Source: Liquidambar formosana (taxonomy: Eukaryota; Streptophyta; Magnoliopsida; Saxifragales; Altingiaceae). From it: a DNA stretch of 64,000 bases. Location: the NCBI GenBank assembly GCA_039720395.1, contig CM077823.1, positions 14,017,385-14,081,384 of the forward strand. Reading direction: 5' to 3'. Position numbers and translations under genes: made by a program. Position 1 is the first letter of the stretch. Each line of letters opens with the position of its first letter. Shown here piece after piece: positions 1 to 11,654 of this stretch. A model generated the notes under the pieces. That model saw only the letters and a program-made list of their open reading frames with translations, had not been told where the DNA came from and ran no database searches.

Positions 1-2898
1 AAATTTCTTGCATTTTTTTGGGTACATTGGGAGGGGTTCGACCCCCTAACCTATCCTACTCCTACCCTTTTCTCCCACCCTCCCTCACCACTAGGCTAGC
101 CCCAATGGCTTAATTTCTTGCATTTTTAGTAGACTTTCTTGGGCCTCTTCTCATTTACATCATTCTCCTTCGGAAAGTGAACCCATATCCCAAATCTCTT
201 GCATTTTTTGGCAGACTTTTTTGGGCTTCTCGTTTGCATCATTCTCCCCCAATGAGGGATAATTCAACCTCAAGTTTTGAAGTGTTGAAGCAGTCAATTT
301 TCCAAGTTTGGAAGTTTCCCTTTACGCATGGGATATGAAACTTGAACACAACCACTCTTATACAACTACCTTTTACCTAACATGATCGTGAACAAAGATA
401 GAGAATTGCGTATCCTTGGAAGCGATGCTGACCCAACTCCTATTGATGTCATCCTTGCCTCTAACGGTGAGCCAAATGATGCTAATTATTCTGAACCAAT
501 GAGTGGGTCATATCATCATATGACCTGACCTGAGGGGAAGAGCTGGGATGAGTAGGAATGGGAGGGAGCCGGGGGGAAATGATGATATTGGAACATCCAT
601 TTTCTCAAATCTCAATCATACCATTGAATTTCTTGGGGATGATGAAATCAATGATTAGAGTATTTTGTTGTGGAGACACATTCTTCGAGTGTTTTGCATA
701 AGGTACTTCAACACTAGGCTCATTCATATCTTCAATTTGATTTGGTTTTGCTTTGCATTGTTCAATCTCCTTTTGCTGATCTTTAGCTAAAGCAATAGGC
801 TAGGATTTTGACTCTCTAAATTATTCCTTTGGCAAAGTATCTTTCTTGGTTACAAAATCTATAAGACTAATACCCGGAGTCCCAGAGCTGATTCTATCGT
901 TTCAAACCTATGGACAGAATTTGTCTCATTTTCCCAGTTTTTTATTAACTATCACTTTCAAAGGATTTTCTTGGGACTTTAAGCAATCTTAGTTGTTGGT
1001 TTCTTTCCCCTAGCTATGTTACATGGACTTGGGTACAAGTGTTAGGTGCGGGTGGTGTGTCCAGGTGTTGGATTTGTCAGCATTTCAAATATTTTCCACT
1101 ATTTTAAAATGTCTGGTAGGAGTATCTGTCACAACCCAGAAAGCTGAGCCTTGACTGAAGGGATTTATGGTTGATTAATTTGCCCAAACTAGTAGTTTAA
1201 GGGTGGATGGCAAATGTCAAATAAACTAGAATTTTTAATAATCGTAAAGAGGCCATATTTAAAAACCTAAACCTATCAAGACATCATCATGAAATAAAAT
1301 GTATATTATCAATCCACTATGGTATCATCATGATGCATTAGGTTAGGACTTAACCTAGACTACCATAAAGGATCAGGAAAAAGGAATTTTCTTAGGTTTT
1401 AAGGGGCTGTGAACAGTACCTTTAGGAATAAGAGATAGAGAGAAGACAGAGATGCAAAAAGAGAACCCTAACCCATTAGGTTTTGTTTCAGACCCACACT
1501 CAAACTCAATTCTTACTCATTAGGGGGTCCCTTTCTCAAGACTTTAATGAAGAAATCACCCAACTATGATTTAGAATATTAATGTACAATTCTTAGTTAT
1601 CTTCAATTGTGTCACAAATTAAGCGTCAACTTTAATGTTGTCCTCATAAAATTTTTTGATAACTAGCAATAACTGTTGCTGCTTAATTGTCCCAGAACAT
1701 AATTATGTAATCTGAATCAAGTAGCTTCCACTTTATGTAGAAGAAACTCAATCCACCTAGTTTCAGAATATCCAAATTACCTTCCATGAAGGTCATGCCG
1801 CTTGTAGTGTATGCTCTATATCATATAATTGCAGCCCAATTAGCATATGAAAATATTTTTGGAGTGACTTGAAAGGCTTGAACATAATACCTTTTTTTTT
1901 TCTTGTTTCCGATAAAAAAATACTAATAATAATAATAATAATACCCTTTTCCGAAGCTCCCTTTGTATACTTCAAAGATACGACACATTGTTTACAATGC
2001 TTGTGTTGGAGAATGCTAACCATTTGTACTGCAAAGTAATTTGGTGGCCAAGTTACTGTCAAGCATATCAACCTGCTAATAAGTTTCCTCGACCTCCCTG
2101 GTCATCAAGTAATTCACATTGGTGATCATCACACATGACATTTGAATTCATTGGATATCATTCAACCTGATATCCAAGATACTTGTCTCTTTATGAAAAT
2201 ATGTAACATACTTTCTTTGAGAAAGACAAACACCCCTATATCACATACCTATTTAAATTTCCTAAAGCAATATGCACCACAAGATTGTGGAGGTCAATCA
2301 AGGAGTAATTGCAAGGCACATGGGCATTTGGGTTGAGTTACGAAGTTTGGTATTCATGAGGATGCAGGATCAACTCAGTTTACTAAGGTAGAATGATTCT
2401 CAGGACAGAAACCACCTCAAAACAAACTAACATGTTTCCCAAATACCAGGATTTCATCCAACATTAAGTGGGAGCAGTCCTTACATCAATCGTTCCAATT
2501 TTGGGGTGCTTTGCATTGGACTTTATACTTAGCCATCTTAGGCCCTCAAATTCCTCCCCTTTCATCTTTAGACATGGAAACTTAAACATTACAATGTTTA
2601 AAATAATGTGGTATATAAATTCAGTAGGGTGATAGTTGTTTTAGGGGTTTAATAGTTATGATGTTCAAATATTTATACCAAAGGCATTATTCTGTGTACT
2701 GGCTTATCCTGTGACTATGAATGTAGTTATTCTTTTGCACCTTTCCAGTTTCCTAAGGTTATTGATGATTAGCTAATAGATTTGTAAAGTTAATATATTT
2801 ATGCCCTACAAAAATGAAGTTACTATATTCATGCAAGCTGCTTGTTTCCATTGTTTTTGCTTATCCTTTTTCTAATTTTATGTTTGAATTACTTATAG
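1..2898. other. Non-coding, probably PYM intron
   Basis: No exon could be recognised here on either strand. The next downstream exon belongs to PYM, whose conserved N-terminal part (Mago-Y14 binding region and a basic linker) is not encoded anywhere in this stretch. I infer this is intron sequence of PYM, with the first exons left of the window. The short open frames are scattered and show no family resemblance. Confidence 0.5.
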
Positions 2899-3328
2899 CA
2901 GGCTGCTCTTGATAAGGATAAGAAGTTGGAGCCAATGGTGGATGGAGAGATTAAAAAGGAAGAAGTGCTACCTGCTGAAAATGTGAGTCACGGATTGGAA
3001 TCTCTCGACTCAGTGGCATCTCAAATGAACGAACTAGATATTTCTGCAAATCCTTCTGTAGTCACCCCTCCCTCAGACTCAACAGATTCTTCGAATTCGA
3101 GCCCCGTTCCAGATATTGATAAAAGAATCCGAGCACTGAAAAAGAAGGTAGTAATATCTAATGCTTGGACTTTCTTAGGAATAATAGTGACTATGTTTTG
3201 TTCCACATTGTTTTATGTCTAACAAAATGTTGTACTTGTTTCTGAGGGAATTTATACTTTTGTTTTTCCAGTATTAACGATGATATCAGTTACTTAATAG
3301 ACATTTCTGTTTTGGTTGTCAGTAATCA

Positions 3329-3370
<42 letters not shown>

Positions 3371-6300
3371 ATATAATTTTAATATTTGAATTTATGTATT
3401 TTCCCCCATGGGACATGGGGTGGGGGGTGTCAAGGGGTTGTTTTTATTTCATTTCATTTCTTGTTATGTGTGGTTTCCCCTAAACACACTGCCTGAATAT
3501 TTTTAGCTGAAAATACTAGTAAGCTTTTAAATTTCCAACTTTCAAGATTTTATTAGTGACATCTGAGAAGCTGAAGGAAAAATGAAATGTTATACATCTT
3601 GACCATGTAAGCATGCAAACGATAATGTATTAAGTCATGCTCTTTTATTGTGATGATCATATTTGTTTTATTTTAGTTTAAATATTTCTTTCTCACTCAC
3701 ATGGACACACTCAAAACTGATTATGTCTAATATTTTTTGTATAATTAAAATAAAGAGTTAAAACGTACTAAATATACCTGGTTCTGAACTTGAGAAGATT
3801 AGTTTTCTTGAGGCATTGAGTCTCAGCCTATAATTGATATGTTCCATGTAGCAGATGACTATCCCACTTAATGAGGTACTCTAAAAGGTAATGCTTGTTC
3901 ATGATACATTTCTAATAAACTAAATTTATTCTTTGCCTCCCCTCCCCCCCCCCCCCCCCCCCTCTCTCCAAATTTTCAATGAAAATAAACTATTACTCTA
4001 TTAATAATGTAGAAAAGACCAAGGATTTCCGTCATATATGAAATCTGAAATAAAAAGAGAAACAATGTTCTTTTCAACCTCCTCCAATGGAGCACCTGCA
4101 TCCAACAAAGTGGCATTTTCTCTTTTAGATAATCCGTGAAATGGTTGTAGGTCTACAACTTCTACCCTAGGCTTCTCACCTTGGTATCCACTAACATGGA
4201 ATAGCTCGCATTGACCTAAGCACATGTCCCAAATCTGAAGACAAGTTGAACTTAAATAAGTTTAGTGAAAGTTCATTGAATCAGCTCATAATCAGCAACC
4301 TCTAATTTCCTCTTTACCCAATTAGGCCTGGATAATCCCCTATTCTTGGAAAATTATATTATTAATGTGGATGATGGGTTCTTGTGTGTGCGTGCTGATG
4401 TATATCAACAGAATGCTTACTTGGACTGTCAATTGTGAAGTGTACTTGTCAAGAGGTGACATTGCGTGATGGTAGTAATATAACTCTTCTGAACACTTGG
4501 CTTAAAAAAGACTTGACATAGCAATAAAGTGTCTGGCCTAAGGAGGAAGAGCGAGGAAACTGTTTGGAAATGCCCATAGGGGATGATAGTAGCAAACACT
4601 TAGTATTGGACCATCTTCCAGGCCTCTTAACTTAGATTTTAAGAAAGATTATTGGACTGTCTTTCAAGACTCAGGCTTATGGTTGTATGGATAGACAATG
4701 TAGTCTAGTGATAAGAATTTTAGAAAAGAAATAGGATACTTAGGATCAAGGACTTAAATTTCGATATCGATGAATATATCGAGGGTCTAAAAACACGGAT
4801 ATTTCGATGGATATATCGACGGTAGCGAAAATATCGATATTGATTTATAGATATGATGGAAATTATTAGTTAAACATAGAAATTTTTAGTGAGACATTAG
4901 AAAGCAACTAGGAAGCACGAACACTCCTTCGGAGTAACTATGTCTGTGTCTGACGACATGTATCAGACACCAGCACTTGCCTTGCATGCTTCTACACGTG
5001 TTGGACACGATCCAAAGGTGTCCAGCAATTAAAATTAATAGTTTAATTTTGGACACTTCTCAAACACACCTTCAACACCTAAGAGACACTGCTCCGACAC
5101 TTTGGGAACATGGCAAGGTAAATTTTGTAAGTTCTAACCTTGATTGTCTTTTGTTGGTTGGGGTTGGGGTGGGTTGGGATAGTGAGGAGGTTATTGTTTT
5201 GTCCTCTGAAGGAAATCTCTTTCTTCTTCTTGTATTTCTCCTTTTGTGATTAATACATTATCGTTTCTTATTATAAAAATAAAAAATAAAAATAAAAGAG
5301 AGGTAAATTTTGTAGTTTTAATTATTGTTGGGTGTTTTTGCAAAAAAATAAACATAAAAAAATAACGAAAGTATGTTAAATGCGACTTTTATCAATCTCT
5401 CCTTCACAAGAGAGAGAGAGAGAGGGAGAGAGGGAGTTAGCACTGAGGGAGAGGAATTTTCCAATCTATACATATATTTTATTATTTACAAAATATTTAA
5501 ACTATATATATATATATATATTATTTATTATTTATCCCCACTAATTTGTGTCTTAGGTTTTTTAGGAATTACTGTGTCTGGGTGGCCATGCCGTGTTCTA
5601 CCTGTGTTACATGTCGGTGTTTGTGCTTCATCGGAAAGCAATGAATTCAACTCTAATAAATAATTCAGAATAAAAAAAAATTACAAATTTATGCAAATTT
5701 GTCATTAGTTATTAGATAATATTAAAATACTTATCATTTATACAATAATAAATAAATAATATCATTCACTTATAAAGTATAAGTTAAGGTTATGGGTCTA
5801 TAACCTATATCTTTAAAAGCCCTTGGGACTATAACTATTTAAAAAAGAGTAATAGTAAAAGGGTAAAAGTAAATCACAACCATTTTAAGGCTGAAATCAA
5901 ATGGGTTGATGGCCATACGGCCTTGCATAGCTGTATTAAGTTTTTCTGGCTGGTTGTCTCACAAAAATATAAGTGTACTGTTGAATATATTATAAGCCTA
6001 TAAGTCCGCACGACTATAATTATTTAAAGAATATAAAAAGAGTAGTAATAAGAGTGTCAAACAGTAAAAATATTCCACAGCCATGTAAATGATGAAATCA
6101 CATGTCATTGACTTTTGCAGGCTGCCCACCACACTAACAGATACAAATGTACTATTGAGAGCAAGTATAAACTATAAGATTTAATTTTGTAACTCTATAA
6201 GTCTACAAAGATTAGAACTGTTTAAAGAATATAAAGCACAATAGAATAATAAACTAATAGTAAATGATAACCCAAAGACTGGTTTTGCAGGCTTGCCGGC

Positions 6301-9300
6301 TACCTATAAAGGGAGAAAAAAAGACTGTCCAGCAGCCTATGAGGCTATGACTGTTGACAGGTTGATAGGTTAGCTGTGTCACACAACTTCTGAAGCAAAG
6401 CTAGCCTTGGATATGAAGTTTTCAGTGTAATACACTTATAAAAGTGAATCCACGGCAATATATCATCAATCTATCGCTATATATCGGAAATATCGTCGAT
6501 ATTTTCAATATATCAGGATATGTTAACCAAAATTATTATAAAACGAGATAAAAGTTTAATATCGTATCAGTGGATACCGATATGATGATATTGGCGATTC
6601 GATATTTTTTTACCATGCTTAGGATAGTGGCTTGCACTTATAGAGAGAATATTTTTTTTGGGGTAAGTGAGAGAGAATATTTTATAGAAGGTTTTTACTA
6701 GATTTTTTTAGATGACGTGGGACCCTCGACCCCACATAGATCCCTAGGTGTAGAGAATTTATTTGACTATTTTAAGGTCCAATAAGGTTTTGATATACAG
6801 CTAATAGGTGATAAAGTTTTGACACATGTCTAGTTTTGAACACGTATTGCGTAGTTGTTTGCTCCCCATTTCCCTTATAGAAGACTAAGGTAGAAGCTAA
6901 CATGTTCCATCTACCTTAGCTAGCCCTTGCTCTACCATGCCAAGACCTTTCAAGCCATCCTCTTGGTATGGTTAAGGTTACACAATGTGATGTCTTGACT
7001 GCCCAAAGTCCACTGAGCCCAAAGGTACTTTTAGCATTCCTTCGCCCGGCCACAGATCTCAAGGAAGCATCAAGCGTCAAGGTATATGCCAATTATGGAC
7101 AAAGAGCACATGTTAACCTAGAAGGAAAACCTCCTTCAAGGACTTCCTTGGTGCCGTACCAAGTACCTTGCAATATAGCTATATAATGATCATACCCGGG
7201 CCTTATATGTGTCTTGGGCAACCTTGCTCTCAATGGGAGGAATCTCAATCATTAAATATGGATATGAGTATGACGGGAGATACTTCAACCATTAGGATAT
7301 TTTTTATAGGGCAATGCTCTACCATTGGAGAGATTCTCTGTTGTGAGTACCATGAAGGTTTTCTCAACATTGTAATTAACATAGGATGATGTACTTATGG
7401 TCCTATATAGTTCCTCTATCTTTGATAAACATAGATGAGATAGTTTTCAAAGCTGTGTCTTTGTTCCCCTTTATTCTTTTGAGAAATATTCCATCTCTAG
7501 AGGCATATGCATATACACCTTAAGAGACTAAGTACTTAACTTCTTTTCTTCAATGTTTCCTCCTCTTTATCACAATGTGGATTCCCACAGGATTCTTTTC
7601 TCTCTCTCTCTCTCTCTCTCGATATGACAAGCACATATAAAGTACTTAGTTGCAAATGTAGCTTCAATTTGACATGATAGGAGAACATATGATACCACTA
7701 TAAGAGGAATAACCATTGTGGCATTTGCCCTTGTGGGAAGTATATCCCATAGGTAGATGCTGTCCACTATACCATTTTTCCACTTCTCTACACTCTTCTC
7801 TGCTCTACAAGACAATGTACTTAGAAATTTGTAAGTGTAGAAGATGGTACTATTAGGAGAGGATATGCCCTAGGATAGAAACCTTATGTTCCCTCTTCAT
7901 AAAAGGTTGTTACATCAGTGAGAACATTGTCACATTGATTCGATCATCACGTCGGTCATATTATCATGTTGATTAAACATATCACGTTGAGCACATCGTC
8001 ATGTTGGATACATCATCATCTTGGGGGAAAATATCCCAACTTCCGGATTGAGTTTTTTTTCAAGCTTTGTTCGTGGGAATGTCACCTCGTCATGCATGTA
8101 GATTTGCATTGTAGGTATTAAGCACCAGGTGTCAAGCAAGAGGTTTCATCAAGCACGAGGTGTCAACATGTAATTGTCATGTGTCTACCTTGCTTGCCAG
8201 GCAGCAACGCATGGCGACATGTTTGTGGTCAAAATTCTGGCCACAAGGCAAGATGCTTTCCAACACAATTCTGGCCACGTGGCAATTTATCAAAATTTAC
8301 TACAATTAACTATGAGGATATTTTCAGAGGACAGTTGTAGATACAAAACAGGCCACCTTAAATGGGGCGTGCAACCCCCAAATAAGCTTGTGAGAAAGAG
8401 GCCTCTTTTGATCATCGCTAATGTAATGTATAATGATCTGACTGGGAAGGCATGCAACCTGTTAGGAAATCGTCTCTTATGAGGAAGGAAAATTTCTACT
8501 GTCTCATCTGGCATGTCTGCCAAAACACATTAATTATTGTGAGAGAGTGATCATGGCAGTTACTGTGCAGGAAATTGACTGCAGATGCTTAATATATTTG
8601 GCCTTTTTTAGGTAGTTAAAGTATGACCCCTCGTACTTAAAGTTCTGTAGTTTGACCAATGAAAAAAATCTATATAGTCCATAGCCTCTAATATCTAATA
8701 TTTATGAAGGAGCCAACTCGTTTCCACAGTTTGGGCTAATATTCTCTAATATTTGCTAATTAATAATTACATGTTTGTATCCCATATATATATATATATA
8801 TAGAGTTAGGATATTTTTTTTTTTTTTTTTTTTTTTTGGGGGGGGGGGGGGGGGGTGGGGGACAACTTTTAACACAAATTTTGACACAAGTGTTTATAAC
8901 TCCATCTACTATTCATTCTTTGTGAAACCCACTCATGGATTATATTACCTTCCTATGTAGTCCATGCATGCCAAAAATCAAGTTAATTTGAGACCGGTTT
9001 CCATGATAAAAAAACCTACATTTCCATTCCATAAAAATATCACATTTATGGATGAAGTTCTTAATCTCGGATCAATATGATTCTTGGCATGTATGCTCTA
9101 CATGGGAGGACAATCTAATCCAACGGTTGGTTTTGCACAATATGAGTCGTAGATGGAATTATAAAAACTTGTGTCCCCCAATCCTAACTTATATATATAT
9201 ATATATATATATATATAGGATGATGATCAAGTAAGCACGTGCTGATATATTTTATCTCAACACCCACATTGGGAGTTGTACCTTGTGCATTAGTGGAATA

Positions 9301-9984
9301 TGAGGTACATTGGACCAATGCAAGGGTACAACCGCCAATGCATGGTTCTGATATAACTTGTATCAACATGTGCTGATGGGAACATAACCGTATATATATA
9401 TATATATATAGATAGGATGATGATCAGGTAAGCACATGCTGATATAACTTATATCAATACCCACATTGGGAGTTATACCTTGTGCATTAGTGGGATATAA
9501 GGTTCATTGGACCAATGCAAAAGGTACAACCCCCAATGCATGGTGTTGATATAATTTATATCAACACGTGCTGATGGGAACATAACCGTATATATATATA
9601 TATATATATATATCCACCTTAGTTGAGGGCATAACTATGGATGAACCAGAGCTCCTATAAACACTAGGTGTTGAGATGGATGAAACCTGCAATTACGGTT
9701 TTCTTTAGGAAGTCCCTTAGCTGTGAGGTTTAACAGAAAAAGAAGACGGTAGATATGGATGTTCACAAAATTATTAGTTTATAAATTGATTCCAACTCAT
9801 AAAAAAGGCAAAGGCTCCTTTTAAAATTTTCTGTTATTGTATCTCTATGTTAGCCTAACATTTATATTGACATTGCCATTTTTAAAGTGCTTTTAGTTTT
9901 AAATGCCATTTGTTTAATTATGATAACTGATTATAAGTAAGCATCTTTTGTAGTGAAGGGGTTATGCATTTTTCCATTTCAGCG

Positions 9985-10015
<31 letters not shown>

Positions 10016-11654
10016 AGAGAGAGAGATGAGGTTATGCATCCTTTTCACTACATTTTCTTTAAAAGATTTGAATGTGGGTTTTTAAGCTGGGTTTTGGATC
10101 ATTAAAGCTCAGGTTTTAAACAGTTCTTAGTTTGATGGATAACATGTTGCCAGGAGAGGAGAAAAAAAGTGCATCCACCCCCCCCTCTCTCTTTATTTAT
10201 TTATTTATTTTGGGGGCAGGCTCTTTCATTGGATTGGGGATTTTGGTTGATTAGACACAAATCAAATGCTCAATTGAAATGTAAATCATGGGAACAAGGA
10301 AAACTGAATGTGCTTATAGTTTATTTATTTTATTTTCCTCTTTTTGGATGTATATCACTGAGCATGTTGAGTCATTTACTTGATGGCTGCTCTAGCAAGT
10401 TAAAATATTCTTGGAGCTACATTAAACAGTGACATGCGCATCTAAAGTTCGTTGGGTGAAGCGCTAATATGTCCAGATACTAGCTGATCTATGATCATGA
10501 AAATGCATGTACTTGGGGTTTAGCTTAATATTAGTCAATGGTAAAGGGGAAAAAGAAATGTTGAAGTGCTTGGCTTGACTTTACATTTCTATTTTATTTG
10601 GTTTTTATTTCTTGGATAGTGTTCAGTTGTTTACTATTGGCAGGCAAAGGATGTCCTAAACCTCAGGAAGGTCACTAGCTTTTGGACTATTTGAAAATTT
10701 TAATTATGGATTAGATTATTTTCATAGTCTAGATGGCAAAGGGTTGGAGACTTCTAACATTTGCAGTTCTGATGAGGTATCATGGCAACCTACAGTATAT
10801 TTTTCAGAAAGCTTTCTAGCTTCTGAACTTTATTAAATTCTTTAGGGTAAATTGCAAAAAACTTCCATGAACTTTTAGGCTAGATTTCACTCTAGTACCC
10901 TGAACTTTTAAAACAGTCAAAGTAGTCCCTAAACTATTTGTGACTGACAGTTTACACCTCTCATGATGATCAAGTGACAGTTAATGGTTATCTCCATAAA
11001 TGGCACATTCGAGGAGTGCAAACTGTTAGTCACGAATAGTTTATGGTATAATGAATGGTTTTTAAGTTCAGGGTTTGTGAAATCTAACCAAACATTTAGG
11101 AATTGGTTAGAATTATTTGATTTAAACTGTAACAAAGGGTATAAAGGTCATTTCCAGTTTTTCATCAGTGCATTATGGATCATAAGGCCTTGAATAATTT
11201 AGGCTATTTTGACTGATTTTAAAGTTTAGGGTGTTAAAAAAAAAAAAGTGAAATCTAACATGAAGTTTGAGAGGGAGGCACTTGGAGAGAGAGAAAGGGG
11301 GGGGGGGGGGGTGTTTGGTGTTCTCCAAATCTTTATTATGCATTAGACGATTTCAAAGTGTTTATGGCAAGGAGTTTGAGATTTCTAACATATGCAGTTT
11401 CTATGATGTATCATTGGAAACCATGGTGATTCAATATTATTTGTAAAGGTCATCAGAATTTGCATACCAATCATTCATTGATTAGTTAACTCAACTGTTA
11501 ATCTTTGCAGATTCGACTCACAGAAGCTCAACAGCAGAAAACTCCGCCACAAGATATGAAGCCAGAGCAGTTGGATAAGATGACAAAATTGGAAGATTGG
11601 CGCCAAGAGCTAAAGCTTTTGGAGGATAGAAAGGCAGAACTGGCAGGATCATGA
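2899..11654 (+). CDS. PYM: PYM (partner of Y14 and Mago), 3' part: last two exons
   Basis: PYM dismantles exon junction complexes by binding the Mago-Y14 dimer, and it associates with ribosomes. Two coding exons are visible: 2899-3147 (83 codons; 2902 if the second acceptor is used) and 11511-11654 (47 codons plus TGA), joined in phase 0 by a GT-AG intron of 8363 bp. The joined C-terminus reads DKRIRALKKK then IRLTEAQQQKT, with further conserved residues KPEQLDK and EDWRQELKLLE, which is the hallmark end of plant PYM. The first exon is acidic and Ser/Pro-rich (a poorly conserved linker). The N-terminal Mago-binding domain is missing because those exons lie before the window. The acceptor at 2896-2901 is a tandem TAGCAG. 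The apparent ATG at 2926 is internal and should not be used as the start. Confidence 0.88.
3329..3367. repeat. (GT)n-(AT)n microsatellite
   Basis: About 14 GT units run directly into AT units, just downstream of the PYM exon. Confidence 0.95.
3944..3962. repeat. Poly-C run of 19
   Basis: Homopolymer C run followed by CTCTCTCC. The exact length may be unreliable in the assembly. Confidence 0.9.
4908..5633. mobile_element. Nested hAT-like element, 726 bp
   Basis: It starts CTAGGAAGCACGAACAC and ends, reversed, CGATGAAGCACAAACAC, and is flanked by a perfect 8-bp duplication GAAAGCAA at 4900-4907 and 5634-5641. Subterminal regions carry GTGTCTGAC and TGTTGGACAC motifs. Inside are AG and TA microsatellites. 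A relative with the same termini splits the LTR at 56341-56942. It encodes no recognisable protein. Confidence 0.75.
5785..6420. repeat. Degenerate ~200-bp tandem repeat, about 3 units
   Basis: Each unit contains a variant of CTATAAGTC-(A/G)CTATAA-TATTTAAAGAATATAAA, then a run of AATAGTAAA-type sequence, then a GCAGGCTG/CTGGCTGG segment. Unit starts are near 5790, 5998 and 6195. They form the right half of the 4747-6617 element. Confidence 0.6.
7905..8035. repeat. Degenerate ~20-bp tandem repeat
   Basis: Five or six imperfect copies of a CATCATCACGTTGAT-like unit in a row. The neighbouring stretch 8090-8190 has repeats around AAGCACGAGGTGTCAA. It may be part of an old LTR, but no termini were found. 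Confidence 0.5.
8784..8860. repeat. (TA)n, T24 and G18 low-complexity tract
   Basis: TA repeats, then T at 8814-8837, then G at 8838-8855. The T-to-G junction is unusual and its length may be a sequencing artefact. Confidence 0.85.
9218..9390. mobile_element. Foldback MITE, copy 1
   Basis: A 173-bp element between (TA)n tracts. It begins GGATGATGATCAAGTAAGC and ends GGGAACATAACCG. AGCACGTGCTGATATA near the left is mirrored by TATCAACATGTGCTGAT near the right, and an inner pair (GGGAGTTGTACC against GGTACAAC) extends the foldback. Copies 2 and 3 are at 9414-9588 and 39817-39990. Confidence 0.75.
9414..9588. mobile_element. Foldback MITE, copy 2 (tandem with copy 1)
   Basis: Same family, same orientation and nearly the same length as copy 1, separated from it only by a (TA)n tract. 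It differs from copy 1 at scattered positions, such as ACCCCCAATG for ACCGCCAATG. Confidence 0.75.
9985..10014. repeat. Poly-A run of 30
   Basis: The A run is flanked by similar words, GTTATGCATTTTTC on the left and GTTATGCATCCTTTTC on the right, which could be remains of a short retroposon insertion, but no SINE body was recognised. Confidence 0.8.
10843..11269. mobile_element. MITE with long terminal inverted repeats
   Basis: The left end (AGGCTAGATTTCACT, then CCTGAACTTTTAAAACAGTC) is mirrored on the right, where the reversed sequence reads TTAGATTTCACTTTTT then CCCTAAACTTTAAAATCAGTC. An inner pair (ACTATTTGTGACTGACAGTT against its reverse near 11020) extends the foldback. No target duplication was resolved. 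Confidence 0.65.

Larger units (their letters stand above)
4747..6617. mobile_element. hAT-like non-autonomous element, 1.87 kb
   Basis: The ends are CAAGGACTTAAATTTCG and, reversed, CATGGTAAAAAAATATCG. Both subterminal regions are full of CGATATATC-type motifs. It is flanked by a perfect 8-bp target duplication, CTTAGGAT, at 4739-4746 and 6618-6625. An 8-bp duplication and a CAAGG-type terminus fit the hAT superfamily; no transposase is encoded. A shorter relative lies at 47725-48379. A second element is nested at 4908-5633. Confidence 0.8.
3148..11510 (+). other. PYM last intron, 8.4 kb, filled with transposons
   Basis: The donor follows AAGAAG at 3147 and the acceptor is the TTTGCAG ending at 11510. 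The intron contains a GT/TA microsatellite, a poly-C run, a hAT-like element with a nested relative, degenerate repeats, two foldback elements, a poly-A run and a terminal-inverted-repeat MITE, each listed separately. Stretches 3370-4738, 6626-7904 and 9600-10840 show nothing I can name. Confidence 0.8.

Noticed and set aside
2926..3222. 98-codon stand-alone protein starting at 2926
   Set aside because: It reads from inside a PYM exon through the donor at 3148 into the intron. The true continuation is at 11511.
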